A stretch of DNA of 16,023 nt from Caldisericota bacterium. GTDB lineage: Bacteria; Caldisericota; Caldisericia; Cryosericales; Cryosericaceae. The stretch is taken from positions 1 through 16,023 of the forward strand of contig JAPLGJ010000179.1 of NCBI GenBank assembly GCA_026390215.1. Reading direction: 5' to 3'. This document shows, one piece after another, positions 1 to 7,079 of the stretch. The notes beneath the pieces are model-generated. The model ran no database searches. It was not told where the DNA came from and saw only the letters and a list, made by a program, of their open reading frames with translations. Numbering within the stretch: position 1 is the stretch's first letter; each line of letters starts with the position of its first letter. A program made the position numbers and the translations under genes.

Positions 1-184
1 CAGACCCCTTCAGGGCCGAAGATGCGGTTTCAACCATTGACGAGTTGACACATACCGCCAGCGTTCCGAGCTGTACCGCTTCGGCACACAGTCGCTCGAT
101 GTCGGCGCACGTTGCCTCGGGCTTGAGGAGAGTGTGATCCATGAAGCTTGCGAGCTCCTTCCTTGTGATCTGATCGGTATACAT
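1..184 (-). CDS. deoC: Deoxyribose-phosphate aldolase, N-terminal part (cut by window edge)
   Basis: DeoC is a cytosolic class I (Schiff-base) aldolase that splits 2-deoxy-D-ribose 5-phosphate into glyceraldehyde 3-phosphate and acetaldehyde in deoxynucleoside salvage. Only the first 61 codons are present; the gene runs off the left edge. Reading leftward from ATG at 184..182, the translation contains MDHTLLKPEAT at residues 15-25, then a stretch like DIERLCAEA and VCVNSSMVE near residue 50. This is the N-terminal pattern of the short bacterial DeoC type (compare Bacillus IDHTALKP and VCVNP). The catalytic lysines lie beyond the edge. GGAGG on the minus strand (190..194) ends 5 bases before the ATG and supports this start over the internal ATG at MDHT. 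The gene is divergent from the heat-shock operon and has its own promoter-like sequence. The family call is firm; whether the full gene is intact cannot be seen. Confidence 0.9.
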   Translation of the reverse strand, partial: MYTDQITRKELASFMDHTLLKPEATCADIERLCAEAVQLGTLAVCVNSSMVETASSALKGS

Positions 185-214
185 TGAGCGCCTCCGAGTA
201 TTCGAATCCTCTAC

Positions 215-242
215 ATTATCGCGTTACTGCGCCAGAAATCAA
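215..242 (-). promoter_or_regulatory. Putative sigma-70 type promoter of deoC
   Basis: On the minus strand, TTGATT (242..237) and GATAAT (220..215) are separated by 16 bases. They resemble -35 and -10 elements. Transcription would start near position 208 and give a leader of about 24 bases carrying the deoC ribosome binding site. The match is by eye only and no start site is known. Confidence 0.45.
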
Positions 243-263
243 CGGTTTGCGGTGACCGGGCGC

Positions 264-291
264 TTGACACCAGTATGCTTTGCACTACAAT
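264..291 (+). promoter_or_regulatory. Sigma-70 type promoter of the grpE-dnaK-dnaJ operon
   Basis: TTGACA (264..269), a perfect -35 consensus, is followed after 16 bases by TACAAT (286..291), one mismatch from the -10 consensus. Transcription should begin near 298, directly before the CIRCE element, and give a leader of about 90 bases to grpE. A strong vegetative promoter with an operator at the start site is the usual arrangement for HrcA-controlled chaperone operons, so both elements support each other. Confidence 0.8.
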
Positions 292-301
292 TATTGCACG
301 A

Positions 302-328
302 TTAGCAGTCGCGTACTGAGAGTGCTAA
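302..328. promoter_or_regulatory. CIRCE operator (HrcA binding site)
   Basis: The inverted repeat TTAGCAGTC (302..310), nine spacer bases, GAGTGCTAA (320..328) matches the CIRCE consensus TTAGCACTC-N9-GAGTGCTAA with one mismatch, in the left arm. It begins about 4 bases after the predicted transcription start. HrcA bound here should block chaperone transcription until heat stress inactivates the repressor; this function is known for the element and inferred here. No hrcA gene is in the window, although it often heads this operon, so the repressor must be encoded elsewhere. Confidence 0.95.
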
Positions 329-390
329 CACCCAGAGAGTCCAGGGCGAAACGCAGCCAGAATAGCAAGTATCAACCGGAGAGCCTATAC

Positions 391-1035
391 ATGATGAACC
401 GAAGCAGGTGGTATGCAGCTGGTGAGGGGCGAGGTGCAGAACAGGATGAGTCGGAACGTGTTCCGTCGGCCCCTGAGGTGCCCGTGGATTCAGTTCCTGA
501 CCATGAGGATGGTGACGGGGGGGAGGCATTGAGAACGCTTGGGTCCAGGATACGGGAGTTGCAGCATGAAGTAGAGCGTCTCAACAGCGCTGTTCATGAG
601 GAGCAGATGCTGCGCATCCGCGAACAGGCGACGCTCCAGCGCGACAAGAGTTCCTTCGAAGCCAGAACCAAGTTGGCGTTGTTTCTAGATCTTCTTGCAG
701 TCGTCGATAGTTTCGACCAGCTCGTGAAGCATGGTGAAGGGACGCAGGACGAGTCCAGCCTCCTTGTAGGGTCTCAGGCTGTCCTCAGCCAGCTCAACCA
801 GTTCCTCGCGAGGAATGGAGTTCACAGGCTGGAGGGGTTGGAGGGCAATGCCTATGATTCCGCAACGTGCGAAATCGCTCGCGTCGTCAGCGATTCTGGT
901 GCGCCCGCGAATACAGTCGTGAGAGTCCTGCGTGATGGGTACAAGCTAGGGGAGATGTTGCTGCGGCCGGCGACGGTGGATGTTGCCTCAGCACCGCAGG
1001 AAACCGTTGAGAGTAGTGATGCTGGTGAAGACTGA
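391..1035 (+). CDS. grpE: GrpE, nucleotide exchange factor for DnaK
   Basis: GrpE is the cytosolic dimeric factor that releases ADP from DnaK and resets the chaperone cycle. The 214-residue product has an acidic, low-complexity N-terminus (residues 1-46), then a long heptad-rich helix (about 47-95, for example RIRELQHEVERLN) that forms the dimer coiled coil. Next comes the four-helix segment (LFLDLLAVVDSFDQL) and a C-terminal beta wing ending VLRDGYKLGEMLLRPATVDV, which matches the family's GY...LRPA.V.V signature. The usual FDP..HEA motif appears here as YDSATCEIA, a loss of conserved residues. The frame stays open upstream to about 280, but that would translate the promoter and CIRCE. ATG 391 follows GGAGAG (378..383) with seven bases between. 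It is first in the operon, with dnaK 43 bases downstream. Slightly longer than typical GrpE because of the N-terminal tail. Confidence 0.95.
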   Translation: MMNRSRWYAAGEGRGAEQDESERVPSAPEVPVDSVPDHEDGDGGEALRTLGSRIRELQHEVERLNSAVHEEQMLRIREQATLQRDKSSFEARTKLALFLDLLAVVDSFDQLVKHGEGTQDESSLLVGSQAVLSQLNQFLARNGVHRLEGLEGNAYDSATCEIARVVSDSGAPANTVVRVLRDGYKLGEMLLRPATVDVASAPQETVESSDAGED

Positions 1036-1078
1036 TCAGGTTGTTGGCAAGTATTCCAACTAGGGAGGTTTGTCGAAT

Positions 1079-2932
1079 ATGGAAGAGAAGATTATTGGTA
1101 TAGATCTTGGAACTTCGAATTCTGCAGCAGCTGTTGTGGTCGGCGGCAAACCGACAATTGTGCCGGCGGCCGAAGGTGTCAGCATTGGAGGCAAGGCTGT
1201 TCCGTCCTACGTTGCGTTCACCAAGGACGGACAAGTGCTCGTTGGAGAGCCGGCGCGCCGTCAGGCAGCTCTGAACCCCGAGACGACGATTCAGGCCATC
1301 AAGCGAAAGATGGGAACCGATTACACGGTCAGCATGTTCGGCAAGACCTACACGCCGCAGCAGATCAGCGGGTTCATCCTTCGCAAGATCAAGAATGACG
1401 CAGAAGCTTTCCTTGGGCAGAAGGTATCCAAGGCCGTCATTACCGTACCCGCGTACTTCAATGACGCTCAGCGACAAGCGACCAAAGATGCAGGCGAAAT
1501 CGCAGGGCTCGAGGTTGTCCGTCTGATCAATGAGCCGACGGCCGCCGCATTTGCCTATGGACTTGACAAGACGGAGGGCGAGCACAAGATCCTGGTCTTC
1601 GACTTTGGTGGCGGCACGCTGGACGTGACGATCATGGACTTCGGAGGAAACGTCTTCACGGTGGCTTCGACGTCGGGCGACACGCAGCTCGGCGGAACCG
1701 ACATGGACAATGCCCTTCTGAACTACGTTGCCGAAGACTTCCACAGTCAGAATGGTATCGATTTGCGTGTCGACAAGATGGCCATGCAGCGCCTTCGTGA
1801 AGGCGTGGAAAGGGCCAAGGTGGAACTCTCGACGACCTTCGAGACGACGATCAACTTGCCCTTCATCACCGCAGACGCGAGCGGTCCGAAGCACTTGGTC
1901 ATGCCCATCACGCGTGCCAAGCTCGAGTCTCTGGTTCAGCCCATCATCGACAGGTGCCGCGAGCCGGTTAACCGGGCTCTCGCTGACGCCGGCCTCACCC
2001 CTCAGCGGATCGACAAGATCATCCTTGTCGGTGGTCCGACCAGGATGCCGATTGTTCAGAAGTTCGTCGAGAGCTACTTTAGCAAGACCCCCGAGCGCGG
2101 CGTCGACCCCATGGAGTGCGTTGCGATGGGCGCTGCGATCCAGGGTGGAATCCTGGGCGGCGAAGTAAAGACCGGGATGGTCCTTGTTGATGTGACCCCT
2201 CTCACGCTTGGCATCGAGACGCTCGGTGGCGTTTTCACCGAGATGATCAAGCGCAATACTGCTGTGCCTATCTCCAAGACCCAGACGTTTACGACGGCGA
2301 GCGATAGTCAGACGCAAGTCGAGATCCATGTTCTGCAGGGCGAACGTCCGATGGCAAAAGACAACATGTCGCTGGGACGCTTCATCCTCGACGGCATTGC
2401 CCCCGCCCGCCGTGGCGAACCACAGATTGAGGTCAGCTATGATATCGACGCAAATGGTATCGTGCACGTTACTGCCAAGGACAAGGCGACTGGCAAGGAA
2501 CAGCACATTACCATTGAGAATGCGACAAAACTGAAGGACGACGAGATCGAGCGGATGAAGCGCGAGGCGGAACAGTTCGCCGATCAGGACAAGAAGGTCA
2601 AGGAAGAAGTCGAGCTCAAGAACCGCGCTGACCAGGTTGTGTTCAGTGGACGTAAGACGCTGACGGAGAACGCTGCCAAGATCTCTCCCGATGTGAAGGC
2701 GGAGGCAGAGAAGAAGCTCACGGAACTCGAGGAACTGGTACGTGACAACAAGACCTCGGAAATTGAAGCAAAGATCGACGAAGTGAACACTGCGTTCTCC
2801 AAGGTTACCGAGGACTTGCAGCGTCAGGCTGGTCAGCAGGGACCTGCGGCTGCTCAGCAGAATCAAGCTGAGGCTCAGCAGCCGCCTCAGGACGGAGAAA
2901 CCGTCGAGGGTCAGGGGACTCCAAAACAATAG
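1079..2932 (+). CDS. dnaK: DnaK, Hsp70 chaperone
   Basis: DnaK is the ATP-driven Hsp70 chaperone that binds exposed hydrophobic peptides, working with DnaJ and GrpE. In this 617-residue protein the three Hsp70 signatures are clear: GIDLGTSNS (7-15), FDFGGGTLDVT (174-184) and ILVGGPTRMP (315-324), plus INEPTAAA (150-157). The interdomain linker and substrate domain begin near VDVTPLTLGIET (370-381). The C-terminal helical lid is followed by a Q/A/P-rich tail that lacks the usual acidic end. Compared with E. coli DnaK, about 24 residues are missing between IKRKMG and QQIS, as in Gram-positive and archaeal Hsp70. A four-residue longer loop at EGVSIGGKAVPSYVAF recalls Thermoplasma DnaK. ATG 1079 is chosen because GGAGG (1064..1068) lies 10 bases upstream; an in-frame TTG at 1070 is too close to it. 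Second gene of the CIRCE-controlled operon. Confidence 0.98.
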   Translation: MEEKIIGIDLGTSNSAAAVVVGGKPTIVPAAEGVSIGGKAVPSYVAFTKDGQVLVGEPARRQAALNPETTIQAIKRKMGTDYTVSMFGKTYTPQQISGFILRKIKNDAEAFLGQKVSKAVITVPAYFNDAQRQATKDAGEIAGLEVVRLINEPTAAAFAYGLDKTEGEHKILVFDFGGGTLDVTIMDFGGNVFTVASTSGDTQLGGTDMDNALLNYVAEDFHSQNGIDLRVDKMAMQRLREGVERAKVELSTTFETTINLPFITADASGPKHLVMPITRAKLESLVQPIIDRCREPVNRALADAGLTPQRIDKIILVGGPTRMPIVQKFVESYFSKTPERGVDPMECVAMGAAIQGGILGGEVKTGMVLVDVTPLTLGIETLGGVFTEMIKRNTAVPISKTQTFTTASDSQTQVEIHVLQGERPMAKDNMSLGRFILDGIAPARRGEPQIEVSYDIDANGIVHVTAKDKATGKEQHITIENATKLKDDEIERMKREAEQFADQDKKVKEEVELKNRADQVVFSGRKTLTENAAKISPDVKAEAEKKLTELEELVRDNKTSEIEAKIDEVNTAFSKVTEDLQRQAGQQGPAAAQQNQAEAQQPPQDGETVEGQGTPKQ

Positions 2933-2977
2933 GGACGGCAATTCAAGTCAAGCGGTAATTTCTGAGTGGAGGTCGAC

Positions 2978-4069
2978 GTGGCGACTGATCGAGACTACTA
3001 TGACGTCATGGGAGTGCCTAGGGGGGCCTCTCAGGATGATATCAAGAAGGCCTATCGTGAACTGGTCAAGCAGTATCATCCGGACCTCCACAAGGATGAT
3101 CCCCAAGCACCCAGGCACATGTCGGACGTCAACGAGGCGTACGATACGCTGAGTGATCCTGCAAAGCGACAGCAGTATGATGTCTATGGCAAAGCCGGCC
3201 CCACTGCCTTCCCGGGTGCAGGCCAGGCCTGGGCTCCCCAGGGTGGCGGTTCCGGCCAGACGTTCGGGGGCTTTGACATCGGAGACCTCTTTGGCAGTTT
3301 CATGGGGGGGTTTGGTCGTCAGCAGAGCGAGGAGACGCCGCATGGGCGGGACCTCAGCGTCAGCATGACTCTCACGCTGGAACAGGCTGTTTTCGGCGTC
3401 AAGCAAGAAATCCAAGTCAGGCGGTATGATACGTGTGCGACCTGCCACGGTACTGGAGCGGCCTCAGGTACGTCCCCCAAGGCGTGCCCCACCTGCAATG
3501 GCAGGGGTGAGGTCCGTCAGGTTCAAGACACCATCTTCGGGCGCGTCGTCACTGCGGGGGTCTGCCCCACGTGCCGGGGCGAAGGAAGGGTCATAGAGTC
3601 GCCATGCCCGGCTTGCAAGGGTTCTGGCGTTACGAAAGCCGACAAAACCATAGAGGTGACGATTCCTGCAGGTGTCGACAGCGGCATGAAAGTACGCATC
3701 GCAGGACAAGGAGATGCTGGCAAACATGGCGGCCAGACCGGCGACCTGTACCTCTTCATTACCGTCCAGCACGATTCCCGGTTTGAACGACAAGGGAGTT
3801 CCCTGTATCACACGGTTCGCGTGTCGCCTGCCAAGGCAGTGCTGGGGACGACCATCCCGGTTCCTCTCGTGGAAGGTGGAACAGAGACCGTGACGATACC
3901 AGCCGGAAGTCAGCATGGCGCCGAAGTACGGATTCGTGGGAAAGGAGCTCAGGCGGTCGGAGAACGCCGCCGTGGCGACTACATCGTTCGTATCGAGATA
4001 GGTGTCCCCAAGACTCTGACGGCTGAGCAACGGAAACTCTACAAGCAGCTTGCCGATATCGAAAAGTAG
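2978..4069 (+). CDS. dnaJ: DnaJ, Hsp40 co-chaperone (type I, with zinc fingers)
   Basis: DnaJ delivers unfolded clients to DnaK and stimulates its ATPase. The 363-residue product has all class I parts in order: a J domain (4-70) with the essential HPD at 34-36; a Gly/Phe-rich linker (about 75-117, for example GGFDIGDLFGSFMGGFG); four CxxCxGxG zinc motifs starting at Cys153 (CATCHGTG), Cys170 (CPTCNGRG), Cys196 (CPTCRGEG) and Cys210 (CPACKGSG); and the C-terminal substrate-binding beta domains ending near residue 363. Start GTG 2978 is preferred because GGAGG (2968..2972) sits five bases before it; an in-frame GTG at 2966 overlaps that site. It follows dnaK by 45 bases and is the last gene before a terminator-like hairpin, so it belongs to the same operon. 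Complete, with no missing key residue. Confidence 0.97.
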   Translation: MATDRDYYDVMGVPRGASQDDIKKAYRELVKQYHPDLHKDDPQAPRHMSDVNEAYDTLSDPAKRQQYDVYGKAGPTAFPGAGQAWAPQGGGSGQTFGGFDIGDLFGSFMGGFGRQQSEETPHGRDLSVSMTLTLEQAVFGVKQEIQVRRYDTCATCHGTGAASGTSPKACPTCNGRGEVRQVQDTIFGRVVTAGVCPTCRGEGRVIESPCPACKGSGVTKADKTIEVTIPAGVDSGMKVRIAGQGDAGKHGGQTGDLYLFITVQHDSRFERQGSSLYHTVRVSPAKAVLGTTIPVPLVEGGTETVTIPAGSQHGAEVRIRGKGAQAVGERRRGDYIVRIEIGVPKTLTAEQRKLYKQLADIEK

Positions 4070-4091
4070 TCACATTGAAGCATGTGCAATA

Positions 4092-4120
4092 CGGGTCGGG
4101 ACTCTGCCGGCCCGTTTGTT
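4092..4120 (+). terminator. Intrinsic terminator after dnaJ
   Basis: CGGGTCGG (4092..4099) pairs with CCGGCCCG (4107..4114) over eight base pairs (one G-U) around a seven-base loop, and TTTGTTCGTT follows. It lies 22 bases after the dnaJ stop and before a new promoter, where the heat-shock operon would be expected to end. The U-tract is interrupted, so termination may be partial. CGACCCG at 4127..4133 could pair with the left arm instead. Confidence 0.65.
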
Positions 4121-4144
4121 CGTTGTCGACCCGGAATTCGGTCA

Positions 4145-4173
4145 TTGCAGAGGCGGGGAGTGGTGGGTATACT
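4145..4173 (+). promoter_or_regulatory. Putative sigma-70 promoter upstream of holB
   Basis: TTGCAG (4145..4150) and TATACT (4168..4173) are 17 bases apart, each close to the -35 and -10 consensus. They lie just after the dnaJ terminator and about 90 bases before the holB start, so they probably drive holB-ricT-mnmA. The leader from about 4180 to 4260 shows no conserved riboswitch that I recognise. Confidence 0.6.
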
Positions 4174-4260
4174 TGACGTCAGCAGTCCTGAGCAGACGTG
4201 GACAGGCTGGCGGAGACGAGCGTGAGAGAACCAGAAACAACGATGCGGGAGACATAGTCG

Positions 4261-5187
4261 GTGTCAGCGAAACGGATGAGTGATGCAGTCGGCGACTGTC
4301 CGGCTACTCGATGTCTCGAGGCCGCACTTGTTTCTCACAGGCTGGCACATGCATACCTTCTCGTAGGCAGAGATGAGGACGCCAAACTTGCGTTGGCGGC
4401 AGCTCTTGCCAAGGCGGGCAACTGCCGGGGCGACCATGGTCCGGGGGAATTCTGTGACACGTGCCCGTCGTGCCGACAGGTGGACGCAGGGGGTTCGGCA
4501 AACACCAGGATTTTTGGAGACTCAGGCATCCTCGGAAAAGACACCGTCGACCAGTTCATCTCGTATGCGTCGGTCAAGACCGCGTCGGGCTGCCTCAAGG
4601 TGAGCGTCTTCCGTGGAGTAGACTTCCTCACCGATGTCGCAGGAGACCGGGTTCTCAAGACCCTCGAAGAACCGGTTCCGGGCAACGTCTTCCTGCTGCT
4701 CTCTCAGAACAGCAGGCGAGTCTTGCCCACGATTCGATCGCGGGTCCAGATCATGAAGGTCGAGCGGAATGGCCAGACGGCCGCGGATCTCCAGGATGAG
4801 GTATCTGCGCCTGACGGGGAAGCCGGCCTCGAAGTCCTGCTGGAATTTGCCAAGGCAAACGTGAGCCTCTCTGAGACGGTCGGTCACCTCCTCAGAATGG
4901 ATAGTCAGAATAATCTCCGGGACAACGCGACGGTCGGTTTGCAGACGCTCGCGCTTTTCATGAACAGCGTTCTGCGGGCGAGGGGAAAGGTTCCTCCTCC
5001 GGCAGGCATGTCTCTCTCTACTGAACCTGAACTGGCCCGAGTGAACTTCGTGCTTGACGAATCCAGGGTTGGGCTCTTTCTGGACCATCTGGGGGAGCGC
5101 CTGAAGCATATAGAACAGAACGTGAACCCTGAACTTGTTCTGACAAACGCCCTACTGGAGCTGAGGAGAATGACCACTCATGAATGA
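4261..5187 (+). CDS. holB: DNA polymerase III delta' subunit (clamp loader)
   Basis: Delta' is the non-catalytic AAA+ subunit of the clamp loader that places the sliding clamp on primed DNA. The 308-residue protein shows SHRLAHAYLLVGRDEDAKLALA (25-46), where the Walker A lysine motif found in DnaX is lost, as is common in delta'. A cysteine cluster of zinc-module type follows (Cys55, Cys65, Cys68, Cys71), then GILGKDTVDQF, VFRGVDFLTDVAGDRVLKTLEEP (116-138) and a sensor-like stretch LPTIRSRVQ (155-163), all typical of DnaX/delta' proteins. The C-terminal third is poorly conserved, as usual. GTG 4261 is chosen because GGGAG (4247..4251) lies nine bases upstream; ATG 4276 has no clear ribosome site and would shorten the protein by five residues. 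It overlaps ricT by eight bases, the same neighbour as in Bacillus, which supports delta' over DnaX. Confidence 0.88.
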   Translation: MSAKRMSDAVGDCPATRCLEAALVSHRLAHAYLLVGRDEDAKLALAAALAKAGNCRGDHGPGEFCDTCPSCRQVDAGGSANTRIFGDSGILGKDTVDQFISYASVKTASGCLKVSVFRGVDFLTDVAGDRVLKTLEEPVPGNVFLLLSQNSRRVLPTIRSRVQIMKVERNGQTAADLQDEVSAPDGEAGLEVLLEFAKANVSLSETVGHLLRMDSQNNLRDNATVGLQTLALFMNSVLRARGKVPPPAGMSLSTEPELARVNFVLDESRVGLFLDHLGERLKHIEQNVNPELVLTNALLELRRMTTHE

Positions 5188-5917
5188 TCCCATCCATATG
5201 TTGTCGGCGAGTTGCTCCTCGGTACGCTATCTGAGCGCTCGCTCAGCCAAGTCCTACCAGACGTACATGATCGAAGTCAGCGATAGCGTTGTGCTGCTCC
5301 CTGGTGAAGGGGTCCTTGCAATTGGCAGTGACAAGGAGCTGACGCACGTCATCATCGGCTATCCAAGGCACGACGCCCCAGGCAAGAAGCGTGCACTTGG
5401 CGACCTCAAGTACGTTCGCAAGGTTGCTCCGACCGACGTCGAGCGTCTTGAGGAGAACCAGCGAAAACAGGACGCAGCGGTGATTCTGTGCAAGGAGCAG
5501 GTGCGGGCGATCAAACTCCCTATCCACCTGGTCAACTGTGAACTCTCGTTTTCCGGAAAGCAATACGTGTTCTATTTCACGGCCGAGACCCGCGTCGACT
5601 TCCGCACCCTCGTGTCCACTCTGTCCCGATCGCTGAAGGCCAAGGTGCAGATGTGGCAGATCGGTTCTCGCGACGAAACCCGCTTCTTTGCGACGGTGGG
5701 CATGTGTGGGCGCGAGTTATGCTGCAACTGTTTCCTCAAGGAGATCAAGCCGGTCAGCCTCAAGTGTGCCCGGGTGCAGAACCTCAGCTTGAACCCCAGC
5801 AAGATAACGGGCGTCTGTGGCAAGCTGATGTGCTGCCTCAGATACGAGACGTACGAGTACGCCGATGCGTCAGGGCTTGACGTCAAGAAGAAGCCCAAGG
5901 AAGGAGCCACGCAGTAG
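5180..5917 (+). CDS. ricT: RicT/YaaT family protein (PSP1 domain)
   Basis: In Bacillus, RicT (YaaT) joins RicA and RicF in a complex carrying iron-sulfur clusters that steers RNase Y-dependent mRNA maturation and affects sporulation and competence; the role here is inferred. The 245-residue product has the PSP1 domain and the family's Cys pattern: GMCGRELCCNC (175-184), Cys196, then GVCGKLMCCLRYE (211-223). The spacing agrees with cluster-binding RicT. The C-terminus is short and lysine-rich. ATG 5180 overlaps the end of holB by eight bases; GAGGAGA (5163..5169) lies 10 bases upstream. holB-ricT adjacency is also the Bacillus arrangement. No ricA or ricF homologue is in the window. All the expected cysteines I can align are present. 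Confidence 0.92.
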   Translation: MNDPIHMLSASCSSVRYLSARSAKSYQTYMIEVSDSVVLLPGEGVLAIGSDKELTHVIIGYPRHDAPGKKRALGDLKYVRKVAPTDVERLEENQRKQDAAVILCKEQVRAIKLPIHLVNCELSFSGKQYVFYFTAETRVDFRTLVSTLSRSLKAKVQMWQIGSRDETRFFATVGMCGRELCCNCFLKEIKPVSLKCARVQNLSLNPSKITGVCGKLMCCLRYETYEYADASGLDVKKKPKEGATQ

Positions 5918-6014
5918 TGCAGGTGGCCCGTATATCGGAGGATTCCACGAAGCAGCCAGGGCGACCGTTGCCGTTGCGACGCCGGGAAGTCTGCCTGGTG
6001 GCTGGATTCCGTTC

Positions 6015-7049
6015 ATGAGCGTTGTGGTCGGAATGAGCGGAGGGGTAGACTCTGCCGTCTCTGCGTTGCTCCTGAAAGAGCTTGGTGAAGATGTCATCGG
6101 GGTTACTCTGCACTTCTCTCAGCACAGTGCCTGCTGTGACCTCACTTCCACGGGACGGGCGAAGGCCCAGTGTGAGCATCTTGGCATTGCTTGGCACAAT
6201 GTGGACGTGAGAGATGCCTTCGATTGCCAGGTCGTACAGCCGTTCTGGCAGGCCGTAGTCGGAGGGGCAACCCCAAATCCTTGTGTGTTCTGCAACGAGC
6301 GCGTCAAGTGGCAAGGACTGCTTGATGCAGCCGACGAGCTACATGCCGACCTTATCGCGAGTGGTCACTATGCAGGAATCATCCACAGCGGGGATGGGGA
6401 CCAGATCTCCCGCGGTATGGATGGGGCGAAGGACCAGTCGTACTTCCTGTACCGGCTTTCGGCAGAGCAGCGCCGCAGGGTCCTGTTTCCTCTCGCAGGT
6501 CGTGTCAAGAGGGAGGTGGTAGCGCTGGCCTCGCAATGGTTCAACCCGGATCTTCTGGCAAGTCGCGAGAGTCAGGACTTGTGTTTTGTACAAGGTCCAG
6601 TTGGCGAAGAGGTCCGTCGTCGCTTGCTGTGCGTGCCCGGAGACATTGTCCTGACGAATGGAACCATCATTGGGAAGCACCAGGGGTTGGCGTCCTATAC
6701 AGTCGGCCAGCGATCAGGCCTCGGTGTCAGTGCTGCATCACGGCTGTATGTCGTGGAGAAGCGGCACGTCACGAACCAGTTGGTCGTAGGGCTGCGGAGT
6801 GCGTGCATGAGAGATGTGTTTGAAGCTATCGATCTGAAATGGCAGCATCTTCCCACCGGCAAGTCGCGGCACTTCAGCGCAGATGTCGTGACACGATACA
6901 GGTCAAAGCCGGTCAAAGGCAGTATCGATAGGGTTTCTGAGGACAGAATCTCCATTTGTCTGACTGAATCGGTATTTGCTGTCACTCCGGGACAAGCGGT
7001 CGTCTTCTACGACGATCGATGTATACTTGGAGGCGGAACGATAGTCTAG
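6015..7049 (+). CDS. mnmA: tRNA-specific 2-thiouridylase MnmA
   Basis: MnmA uses ATP and a persulfide donor to place sulfur on C2 of the wobble uridine (U34) in tRNAs for Lys, Glu and Gln. The 344-residue protein has the ATP-binding PP-loop SGGVDS (8-13), TPNPCVFCN (86-94), the SGHYA motif (116-120), KDQSYFLYRL (139-148) and SQDLCFV (186-192). Cys93 and Cys190 align with E. coli Cys102 and Cys199, which do the chemistry; their offset of nine is the same at both sites. The C-terminal beta-barrel (GQRSGLGV onward) is complete. ATG 6015 is the only normal start before the PP-loop that fits the family, but its ribosome site is poor (GGTGG, 12 bases away). A 97-base gap with a stray GGAGG near 5940 separates it from ricT. 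Shorter than E. coli MnmA (368), all motifs intact. Confidence 0.95.
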   Translation: MSVVVGMSGGVDSAVSALLLKELGEDVIGVTLHFSQHSACCDLTSTGRAKAQCEHLGIAWHNVDVRDAFDCQVVQPFWQAVVGGATPNPCVFCNERVKWQGLLDAADELHADLIASGHYAGIIHSGDGDQISRGMDGAKDQSYFLYRLSAEQRRRVLFPLAGRVKREVVALASQWFNPDLLASRESQDLCFVQGPVGEEVRRRLLCVPGDIVLTNGTIIGKHQGLASYTVGQRSGLGVSAASRLYVVEKRHVTNQLVVGLRSACMRDVFEAIDLKWQHLPTGKSRHFSADVVTRYRSKPVKGSIDRVSEDRISICLTESVFAVTPGQAVVFYDDRCILGGGTIV

Positions 7050-7079
7050 AACGTGTTCTTGGCGTTTTTCCACGAATTG

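Noticed and set aside
280..390. Longer grpE beginning at an upstream TTG at 280
   Set aside because: It would translate the -10 element and the CIRCE operator, and ATG 391 has a good GGAGAG ribosome site. The extra residues match nothing in GrpE.
1070..1078. dnaK start at TTG 1070
   Set aside because: It is only one base after the GGAGG ribosome site, too close to work, and ATG 1079 lies ten bases away and fits the family.
887..2941. A 684-codon open frame on the minus strand opposite the whole of dnaK
   Set aside because: Long antisense frames opposite hsp70 genes are a known by-product of their codon bias. The product has no recognisable domain, and dnaK on the plus strand is certain.
3464..4030. 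Minus-strand open frame opposite dnaJ, about 188 codons
   Set aside because: No ribosome site or recognisable domain, and it lies entirely opposite a well-conserved gene.
5865..6014. mnmA beginning upstream inside ricT
   Set aside because: The extra 50 residues match no MnmA; the family normally begins a few residues before SGGVDS, fitting ATG 6015. There is no better in-frame start between the ricT stop and 6015.
7048..7069. Palindrome AGAACGTGTTCT plus a T run as a terminator or LexA box after mnmA
   Set aside because: A hairpin would have only a four-base stem and the T run is six bases away. A LexA (GAAC-N4-GTTC) site needs four central bases and here there are two. It could still be an operator, but nothing supports a specific protein.
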